A stretch of 64,000 nt of DNA from Daphnia pulex (GCF_021134715.1 NC_060021.1:5208001-5272000); one strand, 5' to 3'; shown: positions 24,966-38,815, counted from the first letter of the stretch. A program made the numbers and translations. The notes: generated by a model from the letters alone, not told the origin.

Positions 24966-25607
24966 TTTCTTCAAATATGCAGTGCGCTCTAGTGTCCAAA
25001 GACGCTATCGCACTCGGTCTCCAGAGTCTATGACTATGACATGCCCTGGATTTTTTTTTTTCTTGGTCGTTTTTTTTTTATCGCCAAAGTTAAAGATACT
25101 TTTAATGATTGATAGCTTTTTCGCTTTTCGTGATCATCAATTTATCATCAAATTTACGTTTGATTTCGTAAGTCAGTGAGAAATATTACTCGGTAACTCT
25201 TTCAGAGGTAAGGAGTAATAGTATAGTCATTTTAGCCGAAAAAGGGGGGTGTACCGCAAACAATTAATAATTAGAACTTTTTTTAATGAGCACTATTTCT
25301 ACATACTTTTTAAGTAAGTGTGTAAAAAAATTAAAAAATCGTACGTAGGGATCACATATAAATTTTCAATTAAAAATTAGAAAATAAGAAATGGGGGTCT
25401 AATTTTAAATATTTTTTTGTTTTTATTACAGGTAATCAAACTTTATGTGTTAATAAACGTGTGTTTCTAATTTGAATGTTTTTTGTGTAGATTTACTTTT
25501 TTTTTATTTTAAAGTTACTGAAATTGGTTTCCGCGTCGAAATTTTTTCGCCGTGTTTTAACACGGCGCTTATGGCGCTACGCGTCTTGTTAAAATTGATG
25601 CTACATA

Positions 25608-26013
25608 AAAACTAAATAACTTAAAAATCCCCAAATAGTCTAGTTTTGTAGCCAATATAACCTAGTTTACTTTGTATTAATTATATCTTATGAATATAGC
25701 ACAGTAGAAAAGTTATTCACATTACAAAAAAAACTACCCTTTTTTAGGTTTTTCCAAATTCCGCAAAATTCAAGTTGCTTTTACAACACACCCGCCAGGG
25801 TGACATTTTCGGGGGGGGGGGGGCGCTGCAACTTTTACTCGACTACAACTCTACAATTGAAACCTATTGTTATTGTTATAAAAAAATTCAAAATGCTAGC
25901 AGACACATTTTGATATCAATAACAATAACAATCAATTGTAGAGTTGTAGTCGAGTAAAAGTTTATATTGGCTACAAAACTAGACTATTTGGGGATTTTTA
26001 GGTTATTTAGTTT
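25608..26013. repeat. Nested inverted-repeat element with a displaced left arm
   Basis: The outer arm at 25608-25660 is the reverse complement of 25962-26013 (core AATCCCCAAATAGTCTAG). An inner arm at about 25829-25861 (ACTCGACTACAACTCTACAA) is the reverse complement of 25932-25960. On the right the arms are contiguous. On the left they are about 170 bp apart, the gap containing a run of G at 25811-25822. This looks like a palindromic MITE whose left arm was opened by an insertion. A small hairpin (CGCCGTGTTTTAACACGGCG) lies just outside at about 25548. Confidence 0.75.
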
Positions 26014-26730
26014 CGGACGAAACGAAAAAGAAAACTTTAAAAATTTTCCGGGTTTGAGTGACAATATATCCAGATCTTCATGACTTGTGACTTCATTAAC
26101 GTCTCCAAAAGCAAGTACTTCGAGATGAGATTGGCGAATTTTTTTGGAATTAGATGCTTTTCTCTCAAAATCATGGCCACTTTCCATAATATGATCCCAT
26201 CTTCTCGTGTGATGATACCATGAAAGAAGCCTTATGATCCTCCAATTTCCATAATATCAATGATTTTTCCAATACTAATTTCAATTTGAATAACCAGATA
26301 ATTGGGGTGTTGTTTATTGACAACAATCAGTAAAAACTTGCCAATGATATGGTAAATTATTTGATCTTCTGACAGAATAGTCTATGCATCAGTTGAAAGC
26401 TTCAGCATTATTTGATTTTCTTGGCACGAATAATCTCCAGTAAAGGTCTTGTTTTCTTCTTGAGAAGTAGTGATTTCAATCTTCTGGTTTCAAAACTTTT
26501 GTCGGCTTGACAATCCAAATCCATGTTAATTCCTATAAGAAATATTACAAATATATGTTTTACCATCATTTTATATTTTGATTGCATAATTTTTGAAATA
26601 CACTCACATTAAAGTGGGGTAGCCTTTCTTAAAATTCAGCTCTCGTGTTTAAATCCACTCAGTGCTCTTCTGAGCTCATATCCTGGTAGTAGCCTCTCAC
26701 TATTTTGTAACGAAAGCTTTCCACCATTAT

Positions 26731-27940
26731 CTAGTTGCGCTCCATTCTGATTCGGTACCTAGCGACAGCCTTCATCTGGACATTGCAAAATCTGTCGTCG
26801 GCTTCGTGAGGTCCGGAGACGGTTGCGCATGTTTTGACATTAATTGTACAATCTCTCGTACGTCTCACACCGGCACATTTTCCGCAGAGTGGGGAGGTGG
26901 AGCGACAAGACGCCCGAGAGTGGCTGTAGCCTTGACAATTAAGCATCGCCGAACCTCTCTGTCCAGCAGCACTTCGACTAGGCGGTTGTGTTGAAAAAGT
27001 CAACCTCGTCTCTCATCAGGGCATAGTCTCTCGTATCCAGACAATTGAAAAATATCTTTACATGGCCTTTTTCGTACCTGGTTTCGTACCTGGTTTTTTG
27101 AATATTTGGGTGACGGAGTTGGTTTTTCCTTTAAAAGCTCCATTTTTTAGCATCAGCTCATTTTTTTTTATCCAGAAGAAGGCTTAGATCTACAAACAAA
27201 GGAACAGCGGGGTATAGTTTAGATGAACGAGAAATAAATGAAAACAGATTGTTACTACCAATTTTGTTTAGACTCCAATATGCTTTTGGCTCGATCGAAG
27301 TCGGCGGGGTTGTTCAGCCGGACGAATACGGTTCCATCTTTCGTCCGCATGGAGGAAGGAACCGGACCACCGGCGTTTGAATTCAGGAGTTGTTCCACTC
27401 TTCTCCAGGGAGAGAAACCTTTGGTAAAATTGGCAACCAGGACTGGTGCCGGCTCTACTCAGGTGGCCTGGGCGTATGATGGCCTCATAGGAAAGCCCGA
27501 TGTTGGAGGGAGCTGGCTGGCCAAAGAGAGCTGCTTGGTGTTAAACTGGTTGATGCTAGTATTGGCGAAGGCCAATTTGGCATTAAGCAGCTCCGATTAT
27601 ATGTTGGAAATTAGTTCGTGTGTTTTAATTTCACAAACTCGAGCACTGCCCCCAGTTTCGTGGTGATAACCTCTTTGCTGAGTGAGTCTAGTCGAGACAG
27701 TTTTTTGTCCTTCGTGATACTGTTTAGGTATTCATATCTGAATTTCTTTGGTTCGGAGAGAGTTTTATCCATGCTATTGTCCGCAGACAACGGGCGCTTT
27801 GATTTGCTTTCGGGGTAGAGAAGATATCCTTATTAACAATTATGGCTGAGCCGGCTCCTTTGGCGAGGCAACTGGCGAGTGGCTTTCTGGTGTTCCCAGA
27901 AACATGGTTTGCAACCAAATTTTGAGGTTTTCTTGCCTTT
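26731..27940 (-). pseudogene. Degenerate LINE ORF1 (gag-like, CCHC zinc knuckles)
   Basis: Minus-strand frames carry two blocks typical of ORF1 proteins of Jockey/I-type non-LTR retrotransposons. The upstream one is the pre-knuckle domain (GGPVPSSMRTKDGTVFVRLN, then ADFDRAKSILESKQ, about 27260-27400). The downstream one is a set of zinc knuckles (NCQGYSHSRASC, CGKCAG..RRTRDC, about 26790-26950). The blocks lie in different frames with stops between them, so the copy is dead. No reverse transcriptase was recognised downstream (below 26700). Clade assignment is an inference from the knuckle pattern. Confidence 0.72.
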
Positions 27941-28199
27941 CAGGCCTGACAGTTGTTGTTGAGGCAGACTTGCTGTGCTGCAGTTTCCGTATCTAGCGTG
28001 GAAATGTCACCACCGTCGCCTTCACTCTTGTTGGTGGCTGGGCGATCGAACGCACAAAATCATGGTTTAATTCTCGTGGGAAGACAAGGAAGAAAAGAAA
28101 AGTATGCCCCCCCCCTTTTCATACTACATTTCTTTTCTCCCTTTTCTTCTCTCGGGCCGATTCTCTGAATATTCGGTCTCTAAAACCGTAAACATTAGG

Positions 28200-29600
28200 A
28201 AATAAATTTAATTCTATACAATTTATACTAGAATAAAGCTTATTTTTCACTGCTGATCATTATTTTTCACTTACCTTTCTATTAAAATTATTCCCAATAT
28301 CCTAGTGTAAACTGTTAATTTACAATTAATAGTTTCGTGGGAAACAATTTTTCCCCATAAGAAATGCACGGGCGAAAAACGGATTCGGGGAAAACATAGC
28401 GAAATCCGCAAGAGTGCGTTCGCAAACAAGGGGGGGGGGAGTACGCGTCAGTCACTTCCTCTATCATATGCCACAGGGTCGATCATGTTCCTGTCTGGAG
28501 TTCGTCTGCCATACTTAAGGTGCTTTCACACTTCCAGGAACGCAACGTTACAGAGCAAAGCGCAGCGTAGCGCTACCTGGTGTCACAAGAATATTTAGTG
28601 TAAGCGTAACGACGTTTTAAACTCCTCCCCACGCTAGTAAGAGCGTTGAACAATGCCAACACCAACGCAGTTGATGTAGATTCTCTCAGCCCGCTACATC
28701 TTTTGGCCCACAACTAATGCAAAGACACCTTTTATTGGGTTCAGATTTCTTCAAAATCACAAAAAAATCCTGGATGGGAATTTTGTAAAGGATCAACGGG
28801 ATTACCGAGGCCGGTCGGCGTTGGAATTCTTTTCACCGTACAATGTCCGTCAGCAATACCCGAATCTGGAATTTCAGCTTCTACTCGAGAATTTCTTTAA
28901 ACGCTTTATGCTCAGCGACATCATCCTTATTTAACATCACTAAAAATTCTTGGAGATCTTTGCGCCACAACGGCCACATATCTTCCAGTGATTTTTTTAG
29001 ATAACTTCACATTACCATATCTTTTTATATTTTTTCTTCAAATATTCCTCTTTTCCTCAATTCATTATATAAGGTAAAAAAACAAATGACCATCTGAAAC
29101 AAGTAGAAGTAATTGCCAACATTGCCATTACCTTCCGTATTAACATCATTATTTAGATTCTTTTTCAAGGCAAGAATAAAATTTTCTTTATCTGGCGATT
29201 GCACACCAGCCAGTAGGTGGGTGTCATTGAGGTTCCAATTGTCGGCGCATTCATATCGCCAAAACGAGACCGCCGCTTGATCGTTTACTGCCATACGTAG
29301 GCCGTAAACTCCATGGTGAAATCCATTTCGATCGGACAGGATTCAAACCCGTACTAACTCCATTGATCTGGCCTTTTATTAGATCGTACATGATGGAAGG
29401 CACAGAAACCTGATCAAGTAGTTGTTCCTGAAAGGGTTATTCCATCGTCAGTCAGCCATGGTCCATAAAGTATAAGGAATTAATTTGCGGATTTCCGAGA
29501 TTGAATCTTCCAAGCGGCGGATAATTTCAACGGTTTGGGTTCTGGTGGTGCTGGAGGTGGTACTAATAATACCGAACCTTCGTTTTTGATCATAATCTTT
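28200..29600. other. Region without a recognised gene
   Basis: Mixed AT-rich DNA with a poly-G run near 28430. A few short minus-strand frames around 29025-29480 show no family resemblance. I cannot assign it. Confidence 0.4.
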
Positions 29601-29611
29601 GAATATATGTA

Positions 29612-30425
29612 CCTATTGGCAGTGTTTGCTGAATCACGGTGTTTTGTGATTCATGAATCAAAATCATGAATCATTTTTCTTTAGTTTTAGGGAAATCAAA
29701 AATCAAATCAAAAATCAAATTTTTTTTTGATTTAATTCATGAATTAAAATCAAAAATTAAATCAAAAATTCTTTTATTATTATCACAAAGAAAAAGCATA
29801 AACTTACATATTAAATATATTTGTCAGTCAAGTTTAAGATTCATTTTTAAAAGAAGAAGAGTTTCAAATCTACTGTCAGTAAGTCGTGTACGTCTACATG
29901 ATAAAACCAGTGCAGCGATGCTAAAAAGTCGTTCTACTGGTGCACTGGATGGAAGGGTAGTGTTATATTTTAAAAAGAGGGACTTAATATTTGGACATTT
30001 GTCAAAGCATTTAAAATCTCGCGATTCATTAGTTAGGAAATGGTCTACTTCGGTTAGGCAATAACTGGGGAAATTAATTTCTGTTGTTTTCCGTCAAGTG
30101 TCAAAAGATTATCTAATTTTTTTTTAACTTCTAGTTTTGTGAACTCATCCTCAATCCAATTTAATTTGAATTGAGGATGAGTTGCAGGCAGGCAGACTAA
30201 AAAAAAATTCATTTGATAAAAAAATAAGTTGTCAAATTTACCAAGAAAAAAATTTCTTGATTCGATTTAAAATTTACCGTTTTTGTAATAATTTAAATCA
30301 CAAATCAAATTAAAATCCCAATTTTGATTTAATTTGAATAATTAAATTAAAAATGATTTAATTTTTGATTTAATTCATGAAAACGATTTAAAATCAAATT
30401 TGATTCAGCAAACACTGCCTATTGG
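29612..30425. mobile_element. Short hAT-superfamily transposon with perfect 8-bp target duplication
   Basis: The 8-bp duplication CCTATTGG occurs at 29612-29619 and 30418-30425. Between them the element (29620-30417, 798 bp) starts CAGTGTTTGCTGAATCA and ends with the inverse, TGATTCAGCAAACACTG. CAGTG-type ends and 8-bp duplications are hAT hallmarks. Inside are long simple stretches built from AAATCAAA-type units, and a minus-strand remnant of the transposase C-terminus (listed separately). The element is too short to be autonomous. Confidence 0.93.
29822..29945 (-). pseudogene. hAT transposase C-terminal dimerisation domain remnant
   Basis: A minus-strand frame reads APVERLFSIAALVLSCRRTR followed by LTDSRFETLLLLKMN. 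This matches the hAT dimerisation signature (S-ERLFS-AG-----R-RL----E-L--LK-N) at the C-terminus of hAT transposases. The catalytic DDE core is not present, so the element would depend on a transposase made elsewhere. Confidence 0.85.
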
Positions 30426-30429
30426 ACGC

Positions 30430-33400
30430 AATGGTAAAAAACTGAGGATGAATTGATGTTGATGTGTTCATTATGTAAGACCTTATTGTTCTTGTATACT
30501 GTGTAAGGGATGAGCAGTCGTGAAAAAGATATTTTCGTTTGCTGGCATCCCTAGTTTATTCTGTCCGTTTAATGCTTTTAACTTTGTGCCTGTCTTTGAC
30601 TGCCGAGATAAAATGTCGATAAGAGCTGTGTACTAGTAAAGACTTAGTTTGCGTAGGCGAGTTCTATAAGCGAAATGAAGATTTTTAGGGTACGACAACA
30701 ATTTTTCGTGGTGTGACGTAAATGATTGCTGTTGAATTAACATCGTCGTCTTTTTGTTGTTGCGTCGATCCAAGAATGATAGGATCTTTTTCAATTGGCA
30801 GTTGCTCGAAGATGTCTAGATCCTTGTCGCGATTTGTTGTCTGGCCGCCACTTTTTCCTGGAAGGCCTTCATTTTGGACGAATCGAATCTAATTCGAATT
30901 GGTGACGTTAATTTCGTTGATCTCGTTGTCTTGTGACTGTCTGAACGGGTCCTTTGGTAAAATATCAGGAATTGCTTCGTCTGTGGTATTTTTTATGTAA
31001 AAGTAGTTTCGGGGTGTTGAGTTACATAAGAAACGGCAGCATATATGTAAGTCACTCAGAAAGTTCCGAACGAAAGGTAAGCAGCTGCAGCCATAGGTCA
31101 AGATATTTCAGATGCGCCGTTAAGATCATAAGCTATTCTGTTAAGATAGTATATGCCAGTACGAATGATACTACTTCTCTCTCGAATCAATGACTGCTCG
31201 ATGAATTGTCGAGTGTTTTTCTTGTAGGGTAAAGGAGTGGTAGAAAATGGGCCAAAGCAATAAGGGGCTTGCTAACATGCTTCAGCAAGTAACATAACCC
31301 GGTCTTGCCTTGCGCATCACTGCCAAGGATAGCCGTGTTTGTGTTGCTCCCCAGTACGGCTAAAACCAGTGGATTTCATTCGATTACAGTTGCGTTTAAT
31401 GTTTGGGAGATTTTGCTTTTTTCTTCTTATTCTTTCTCCGCCAAGAGGTAAAATTGTTCGTGCAATTCTGGTGGTAAAGCTAATTTCCCAATCAATATAG
31501 GTGGTAATTTGCGATCCTCAACGGAAAGTTGACAGTGGTGGTTGAATTGTGGATCGAATTCAATAGTACATTATCATTTGTCTATCTCACAATGCAACAT
31601 TAACCCGTTAAAAATTTCTTCTTTATGTGACGGATTTTGCTGGTGGAGAAATAGAAGGAAGCACTTGATCGAAGGACACTTTTGATCAGCTCTATTTTTG
31701 CTGACGCGATGCGGTTGATTGCCTCAGCAAAGTAGTTTTTCAGAGCAGGGATGCCACCTGCAGTAAGTTAGGCGTTAACCATCCCCAAAACGTTGTTATG
31801 AGATTCATCTGGGCAGCGATGGGTTTCGATTCAAAATGAAGTATCTGCTTGGCTGTTGGTGGATGATTAGTTATTTCCAACGATTGCCATAATGATTTTG
31901 GACAGTTTCGACATTCCTAGATTTTTAAATTGCCCGAGAGGATATCTCTGCTGAGAGTCATTGTGATTCAGTTTCAGTCTTTTCACCATCGCACTATCGA
32001 AATCGAATTCGATATCTAAAAATACACATGATTAACAGTTAACTTAATAAAATGTGAAGAACAACAAACTACATACAAACGAAAACAAATAGCTCACTTC
32101 AACTCTAATTATGATAAAAAATTACACAACTTTACCACTATTTGACTGAAAAATTCCTCTTTTTCTGTAACCATTGGATATGGCTTTATTTGTCTTCACT
32201 GTTTCGTGCCGACACAAACAACATAACACAAATAATGTGGTTTATTAATACAATGTATGTTATCATAAAACAACTGACACACCTTTCCCATATATATGTG
32301 ATTACAAAAATACTCTCCGTTGGTCACCATTTCATGTGACTTTAGTCTCTTTACTCGTAAATGGATCACAACACAAATACTCGATTGGACAAAACACAAA
32401 TAAACAGCGTGCCCTAAATCTGAAAAGAACTTATTTATAGCACCTGTTGACCTCTAGATTAATCTGAACCCACGAGACCAAAAGAAAATGACTGTACTCA
32501 AATACATGAAGTATGAAACTCAACGAAATTTACCTATACAATGTTTTGCAAAGCACCAGCTGTTGTGCCTTCTGTAGGCAAAAAATTTTCCTGGCACATT
32601 TTTTTTTAAAGAATGACAGCATTATCGAAATGTCACTACACAGCTACACTATATCTTCCACTTTCAACACTTTTCGGGTTAGAACCTTTTCCCTTACTGG
32701 CGTTCTAGATTAAGTAACTACAAAAATTGCAATCTGACTCTTTTTGTAAACAACAGTTTTATATCCGAAAATAAAACAACGAAAGCTGTTTGGATTCATT
32801 TTGTGATTAACGCCACTGAATGTCTTTCATTAAAATTCTATTAATTGGTGTAATCGGTTTTAATTGGACAAGGTTGGGATGTTCGAACTGAAGTGGTTTG
32901 TAATCATGTGCTACGTCATATTGGCTGGGATTAGAATTTGTGTTCTAAAGTGTGAACATAGATCTTTTGTTTATTTATTAATGGTGCTATTTTACTTAGT
33001 TGCATATGTGAATGAAGTGTTACGTGTTTCTGTGTAATATGAGTAATGCGAGTCTGGTTTCTTGGCTTGGTTTTTGAAGTTCTTTGATGTGTTAATGATT
33101 ACGTGTGTGTTAAGTAATTGGTCTAGAAACATGTTTCATTGTTCTTCTAACGTTGTAGACTTCTACGTGATGTGGAATAGTGAATATTTTGTTGTAGTTA
33201 TTATGCATAGTAATGAATGTATAATCTTTTTAGAGAATGAAGTTTTTAAAATATTCGTTTAATGGTGGTATTTACTTTTATTATATTTAGTCTTAGTTGT
33301 GGTAATTGAGGCGAAGAATTTATTTACAGTAATATCGTTCTCGTAGCAATTGTGATGGATGGGATTTTTTATTTTTTATTTCGAAAAAATTGTGTTATTG

Positions 33401-35500
33401 TGACAATATATTGCAATTTATTTCAAATCATTTTGAAAAATTTATGGTATTTAGTATGTTGAAATTAATTGAATTAAAGTATTTAGTTTCTACGTAAACG
33501 TTATAATTTTTATTTTCTGTTGGTGTTGTTTTCATTTTTTTTCCATTTATATATTGTTTCCAGGTTTTATTTTTCGTCGATAATTTTAATCTGTTAGACA
33601 ATTATTTATTTCGTTTCCCTGTTTAGTTAATGTTTTTCTTCTTATTATTACTTGTATATTTCCTTTTTTGACCACTGTTAGTGATGATGTATTGTATTTG
33701 AATTTTTTAATGTATTCTGCACTACCAAGTTGTATGCTGTGTTGGGCAGGAGTTTCTCGAATTGCTGGGTGTCTTCATTCCATTCATCAATAAATTCCTA
33801 TTGCAACAGATTTGCAATAACTTTTCATGTTTTTCTTCTATCAATGATTATCTTTACTCTTTTTCTGGATAATTGATCGCCATAGATTAAATTTTTTTTT
33901 TATGTGTGTCAAATGTTTTTGTAAGAAAGATGCGTCGTGGATCATGCAGTTGATGTCTGTATGGAGTTGAATTCGTAAATATGTTTATTTTTTTACATAG
34001 TAAGAGACTGCTTTTGTTTATTTAACTATCATGGTGGTAGCTTAACGGTAAAGGATTTTTTGGGGAAAAGTGAAACTAGGAACTGTCTTGTTCTCGGGGA
34101 ACCGAACCAAATTTGGAGTTTAGTTTTGAGTTATCTATATTTAGTTAAGAAATTACATATGTATTTACTGTGGAATTTCCTCTGTGTGTCAGCTCACACG
34201 AATGAAAGCATCACTCTGTGATCTCTCAACTCTGCTTGACAAAGTGCTTTTACATCCCAGAAAGAATTTTAATTGGTTTGCCAACATACTTTTGTCCATG
34301 AGAACTTGACGGTGAGGTCAAAAATGCCGCCTGGTGCTGCTGTCTTTGCAGGAAATACTCTTTGTTAGGACTTTGAGCAGTTGCCTTCTCCCACGATATT
34401 CCCAAAGAAACCACAACCAGTTTTTCATATTTAATCAGACTGAGGAATGTGTAGTTTTGAGTCATGTCCTGAACCGACTCCATTCAACTTTAAGACGGAA
34501 ATGACATTAATATGATAAAAAAAATCAAGTTTCAATGATCTAAAATAACAATAACAAAGAATTTTACCATAGAGATTACGTCTTCTTGGGAAAGAAAATG
34601 AACTGCTCCATTCTCTGCAGACTGTTATGTTTTTTTCTGAACTTGCAGTGCAGATCGAACGCTTGAGTGCGAGGATTCACACAATTTGGTTGTATTTAAT
34701 CGTGGGAAAACGAATTGCCATAGTCAAACCACGAAGTAAGATTCATCTGCTTGGCTGAGTCCTGGTAAGAAGTGTTGCCCCCCTATACCCTAACCGCGGG
34801 ACTGCTGAGACCAAGCACGCAAGTACATGTGCTCCCCCCCCCCCCAAAAAAAAAAAAAGCCGGGAGCCAAGTATCACACTGGCCGGTAAAAGCCTATTTT
34901 AACAATCCACTTTTTACTTTACTTTTACTTTACTTAATCAATACCATATAGTTAAGTAACTAAACGGGAATGAGCCCGAGTGCAACGAGGAAAAACAGGG
35001 GATTTTGTTGGGTAAAGTAAATTACCATAAAATATAGCATAATAAATATCAACCATTCTCTACTTTACTTTACCGACTATGTACTATGTACTATCCCGGT
35101 ATGTAATCACGTTTCGCCCCCTCCCCCCCTTAGAATCTACATTACTCGCCAACCGACCTTGATTCGTATTTACTTCACGAAGTGACAGCTGTGGTCCACG
35201 GTAGCCTAGCCTATTACATGTTAGAAAATCCATGAATATCAACTTTAACACGAAGAAAATTGAATTCCACATTCTGAATTCGCCTTACACATCCACTGAA
35301 AACCCTGAAGTATCTCAGAAATCGCCGGCTTGCAAGCTGCAATCAACAAATTTGATAAGGCAGCTTTGTGTCCTGGTATTGTTGACGAGAAAAATCACAC
35401 CACTTGATACATTGAAATTGGTACTGGATCGTTTGACACTGGTTTTTGGCGTTCTTCTAAGTATGATAATCCCTTGAATTGGTTTTATGGTGGTCGTCTA
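30430..35500. other. AT-rich region without a recognised gene
   Basis: Long T-rich stretches (especially 33.0-34.2 kb) contain no supported frame. Short minus-strand frames near 30890-31250 and 34250-34483 have plausible codon content but no recognised homology. A C-run/A-run microsatellite lies at about 34836-34858. Confidence 0.4.
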
Positions 35501-35519
35501 ACAGTAATTGTATTTGTTA

Positions 35520-38500
35520 GGTGCTCAAAACTGTTGAAGGGGAAAACAACGAAACGCCTCATTTGTGGTAGCTGCCATGCATTCAAAACTAACGTGTTGA
35601 AACATAGATTAATACGTTTTAATTAACAAGGTGACCAATTCAGCCTGCATACCAATAACAAGCATCTTACTGTCCAAGAATTGAAAATAAAGTTAAAAGA
35701 ATACAAGAAAGAGAAAAGAAATGTCGTTCAGAACTTTCTTTGAGCAAACAAGAGAAACAAGTTACATAAATCAAGAGCTCAAGTGTGCTTATGTGTGCTT
35801 AAATAACCCATCAATTTTTTCATTAGGATGCCGCTGCTCATTTAACTGCATTGAGGTAAGAATTCCAAGTCTTCAAAGAAGATCCGTCGCGGACATTTAA
35901 GACTCTGGAAACGGAACACTTGTAATTCAACAAACCTGGAATAGTCAAACCTCCGTTATTTATTTTGAAACACCATGAGACCAATTGATTTATCGAGCTG
36001 CACTTATTTGCCCCTCTTGCGGTCACAAAATGTTACCTTAATTGCACCTAGGTGATCGTAAAGTGACGCAAAATGAAGTGCTCCCAATTAATTTCTCAAA
36101 TTGAAGTGCTCTCACGCCTCCACTTTCCCATGGGCGTTTCAAAACATTTCGGAAAATAATATTTTTTAATTCTCCAGTTTCCCGATTTTAATTTAAAGAT
36201 ATGGATAAAGCCAATGAAATATTTTGAACCGCCTCTTCGAATTCACAGGAGGAAAAACACTTAATTTTGAGCATTTGTTTTATAGTACTTCATTTTCCGT
36301 CACTTTAGCAATCCGTATTAACCTCACAACAATTGTATTGCGCTCTGCTCACACTTTCCCACTTGTTACTACATTTCCGTACATGTACAAGAAACTTCTG
36401 TTATTATTTATCACAATTACGACGTCTTAACTAAATCAAAATGCACATCTTAATTGTTATATATTGTTATCTAGGCTAAACGCACGGTTAGGACTATACT
36501 TAGACGAGCAGCCTGTAATAACAAACATGGGAAAGAAATGCGATATGACGTCGATTAGCTGTTAGAATCCTAGTTGTTGAGCATTAAAAGCCCCAAAGCT
36601 TATGCACACTTCAGAAAAGAAAATATTCTGCCACTTCCATTTCTGTCCGTACTCCGCAACATGATTAGCGCAGTGGAGGGTAATTTTGGGTTAAACTATT
36701 TCGCAATTAAAGAATTCGCAGATTACATGCGGAACAGGCCTATGAATGACCGCTACTGCAGTCGAATGTGGGATAAAATAACGATATCGGCGGAGCTCAA
36801 ATTCAATAAGAACACCTTTAAATTCGAGGGTTTCGTTGGTCACAATCGGGGGAAAACTAAGTTTCATCCGGAAGATAACAGGGCTGAGTCTCAGGATGAA
36901 AGATTGGCAGACAACGCTTTGATGCTCATAGTTCAACCATACATGACGAAAAAATCCAAACGATTGGAGTTTTCCCAGCAAAGGGAGCAGTTAAAGGAAA
37001 ATATCTCTTTAAAATCGTTATGAAGGCATTGATTCTCCTGGAAGAAGTCGGGGCACGTGTTTTATCACTAATGTGATTGCGCACAGACAAACGTCACTGT
37101 TTGGAATCAGTTCAAAGTAACGGGAAAGACTGGAGAAGTTGTCAACAAGTTTGCGCATCCTACCCAAGACGAAACACCAGTTTACTGTTTGAGAGACGTC
37201 CCTCATTTGCTAAAGAGTTTGAGAAATCATTTGTTCAACCCCAAAAATGTCCAGGTATTATCGACACACATAACTCATGCGATGTTATGTAAAAACGTTT
37301 ATATTATTGGTTTACAGGTTCGTGGTAAAAGAGTTTCTTTAAAATATCTCGAAAAGCTGTTCAAAATACAAAATGATAAGTATGACGCCGTTAGTCGGAG
37401 AGGCTTGCGAGTGACTCGTAAATGGACTCACGCCCATATATACCCCAACAGCTTCCATAAAATGCGAGTTTTTTACGCTGCCCAAGGACGCTATTGGATA
37501 TTTCCACTACGACGCGGGAGAAAAATATGAAATGCAATTTAATAACAGTCCAGTTACTCAGACTATGTTTTATTTGCGAACAGCTGGTTTGATACAAGTA
37601 ATGCTAAAAAAATGGGAGACAAATAAGAAAGTAGTCACAAATATTTAATTGAATACAGCCCTCATTTTAACATTTCGCGATTTAGGCATTGGCAAATTTT
37701 TATGACCTTTGCGAAGCTACAGAAGCTTACCAAAATCGCGGCCGAAAAACACGTATCATTAATATTGCTCAAGCTCCTCGATATTCGATGCCTTTCGAGG
37801 AAGAGGGTTACGAAGAAGGGGAGGACGACGGAGCGCAAAATCCTTTATTACATGACGACAATGACGATTCTGAATACAACTCAGATGATGAACATGACGA
37901 ATGCTTCGACGTGAATGTCGCCGCTCAGTTTGAAGATGCCCACCCCGACGGTATCGACACCCAAGGTTACTAGGATGAGCAGGACGACAGCACTGGCGAT
38001 GACCAAACTCTACCAATGTTTACCTCCACAGTGAAGATGAATGGGCTGAGAGTTACGATCGCTAGCATTATCGATACTACCGAATTCTTTTTAAGGAAAG
38101 ATGACCCACACAAATACGTCCTGATGGGCAAATTAAACTAAGATTTAATAGAGGTAATGAATAAAGTCAAGAAGCAATTGTTCTTTTCTAATTTTTTTTT
38201 CTATTGTGAAGAGATTTTTCGGTTTGATTCGCGCTGCTGATGGCGGATGTGAAAAGCCACGCAGCTAATCTTTTTTACATTTGTACCGCTTGCTGTCGTG
38301 CTACTACATGACTAAAATTGCTTTACAGGGAAATGTAGATTGTGCCGAAGATATCGAACTTCTCTCAAGCTTTAAGAAAATGTATAAAAATTAAACAAGA
38401 AAGCTAACAAGGCGGAAAAGAAGCACATGCGGGTTATCCTGTTGGACGGAATTTTTGTAAGGATGAACAACTGTGAAAAACACAGAGAAAATGGTGCCAA

Positions 38501-38815
38501 TCACGAAAACGGGAACACTATAAACGACAACATCGTTTTCTACATTTGTGGAACATTGGGAAATAGAAAAAGAAGGGGTTGCCAAGACTGTTGTGCTATA
38601 TTAAATGGTTCCTCAACGCCGCCTCCCGAAATGAGTGTTCGGTACCTACAAGAGCGCAAAATCGAAGGAACTGAGAGGGCCTCAGTTTGTTCGAAGAAAC
38701 TCTATGACCTTGCAATGCAACTGGAAACAGCTTTTCTACGCACAGTATCTGACAACACAATCTTCAACAGGGATTCCTATGAAGCGATTTGTCATGATGT
38801 ATTGTTGAACAAACT
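35520..38815 (+). pseudogene. P-element/THAP9-like transposase, left part (decayed)
   Basis: Several plus-strand frames follow the order of P-element-superfamily transposases. An N-terminal coiled segment with basic residues lies near 35.6-35.8 kb. Next comes the block 36574-37023 (SIKSPKAYAHFRKENILPLP, then GNFGLNYFAIK, YCSRMWDKITISAELKFNK). After a frameshift it reads ALILLEEVGARV, FAHPTQDETPVYCLRDVPHL and LRNHLFNPKNVQ. Further on are VSLKYLEKLFKIQN and HIYPNSFHKMRVFYAAQ (37320-37485), an acidic linker, and a C-terminal block at 38427-38815 (NDNIVFYICGTLGNRKRRGC, then YEAICHDVLLNKL). Frameshifts and stops show it is inactive. The frame breaks just after 38815, and the expected continuation is found at 60025. 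Confidence 0.82.
35947..36030. repeat. Left copy of an 85-bp inverted repeat (partner near 60340-60425)
   Basis: This stretch (core CCTCCGTTATTTATTTTGAA) is the reverse complement of about 60340-60425 with roughly one difference in ten bases. In the plus frame it reads PPLFILKHH, then in a shifted frame QLIYRAALICPSCGHKMLP, a CxxCGH zinc-knuckle-like motif. The two copies flank the two parts of the P-like transposase in opposite orientation. Confidence 0.75.

Noticed and set aside
29025..29480. Minus-strand frames with fair codon content (AVNDQAAVSFWRYECADNWN)
   Set aside because: No motif that I recognise and frames change repeatedly; probably old repeat sequence.
30640..31300. Possible minus-strand gene (short frames such as SIIRTGIYYLNRIAYDLNG)
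   Set aside because: Stops every few dozen codons and no family match; not enough for a call.
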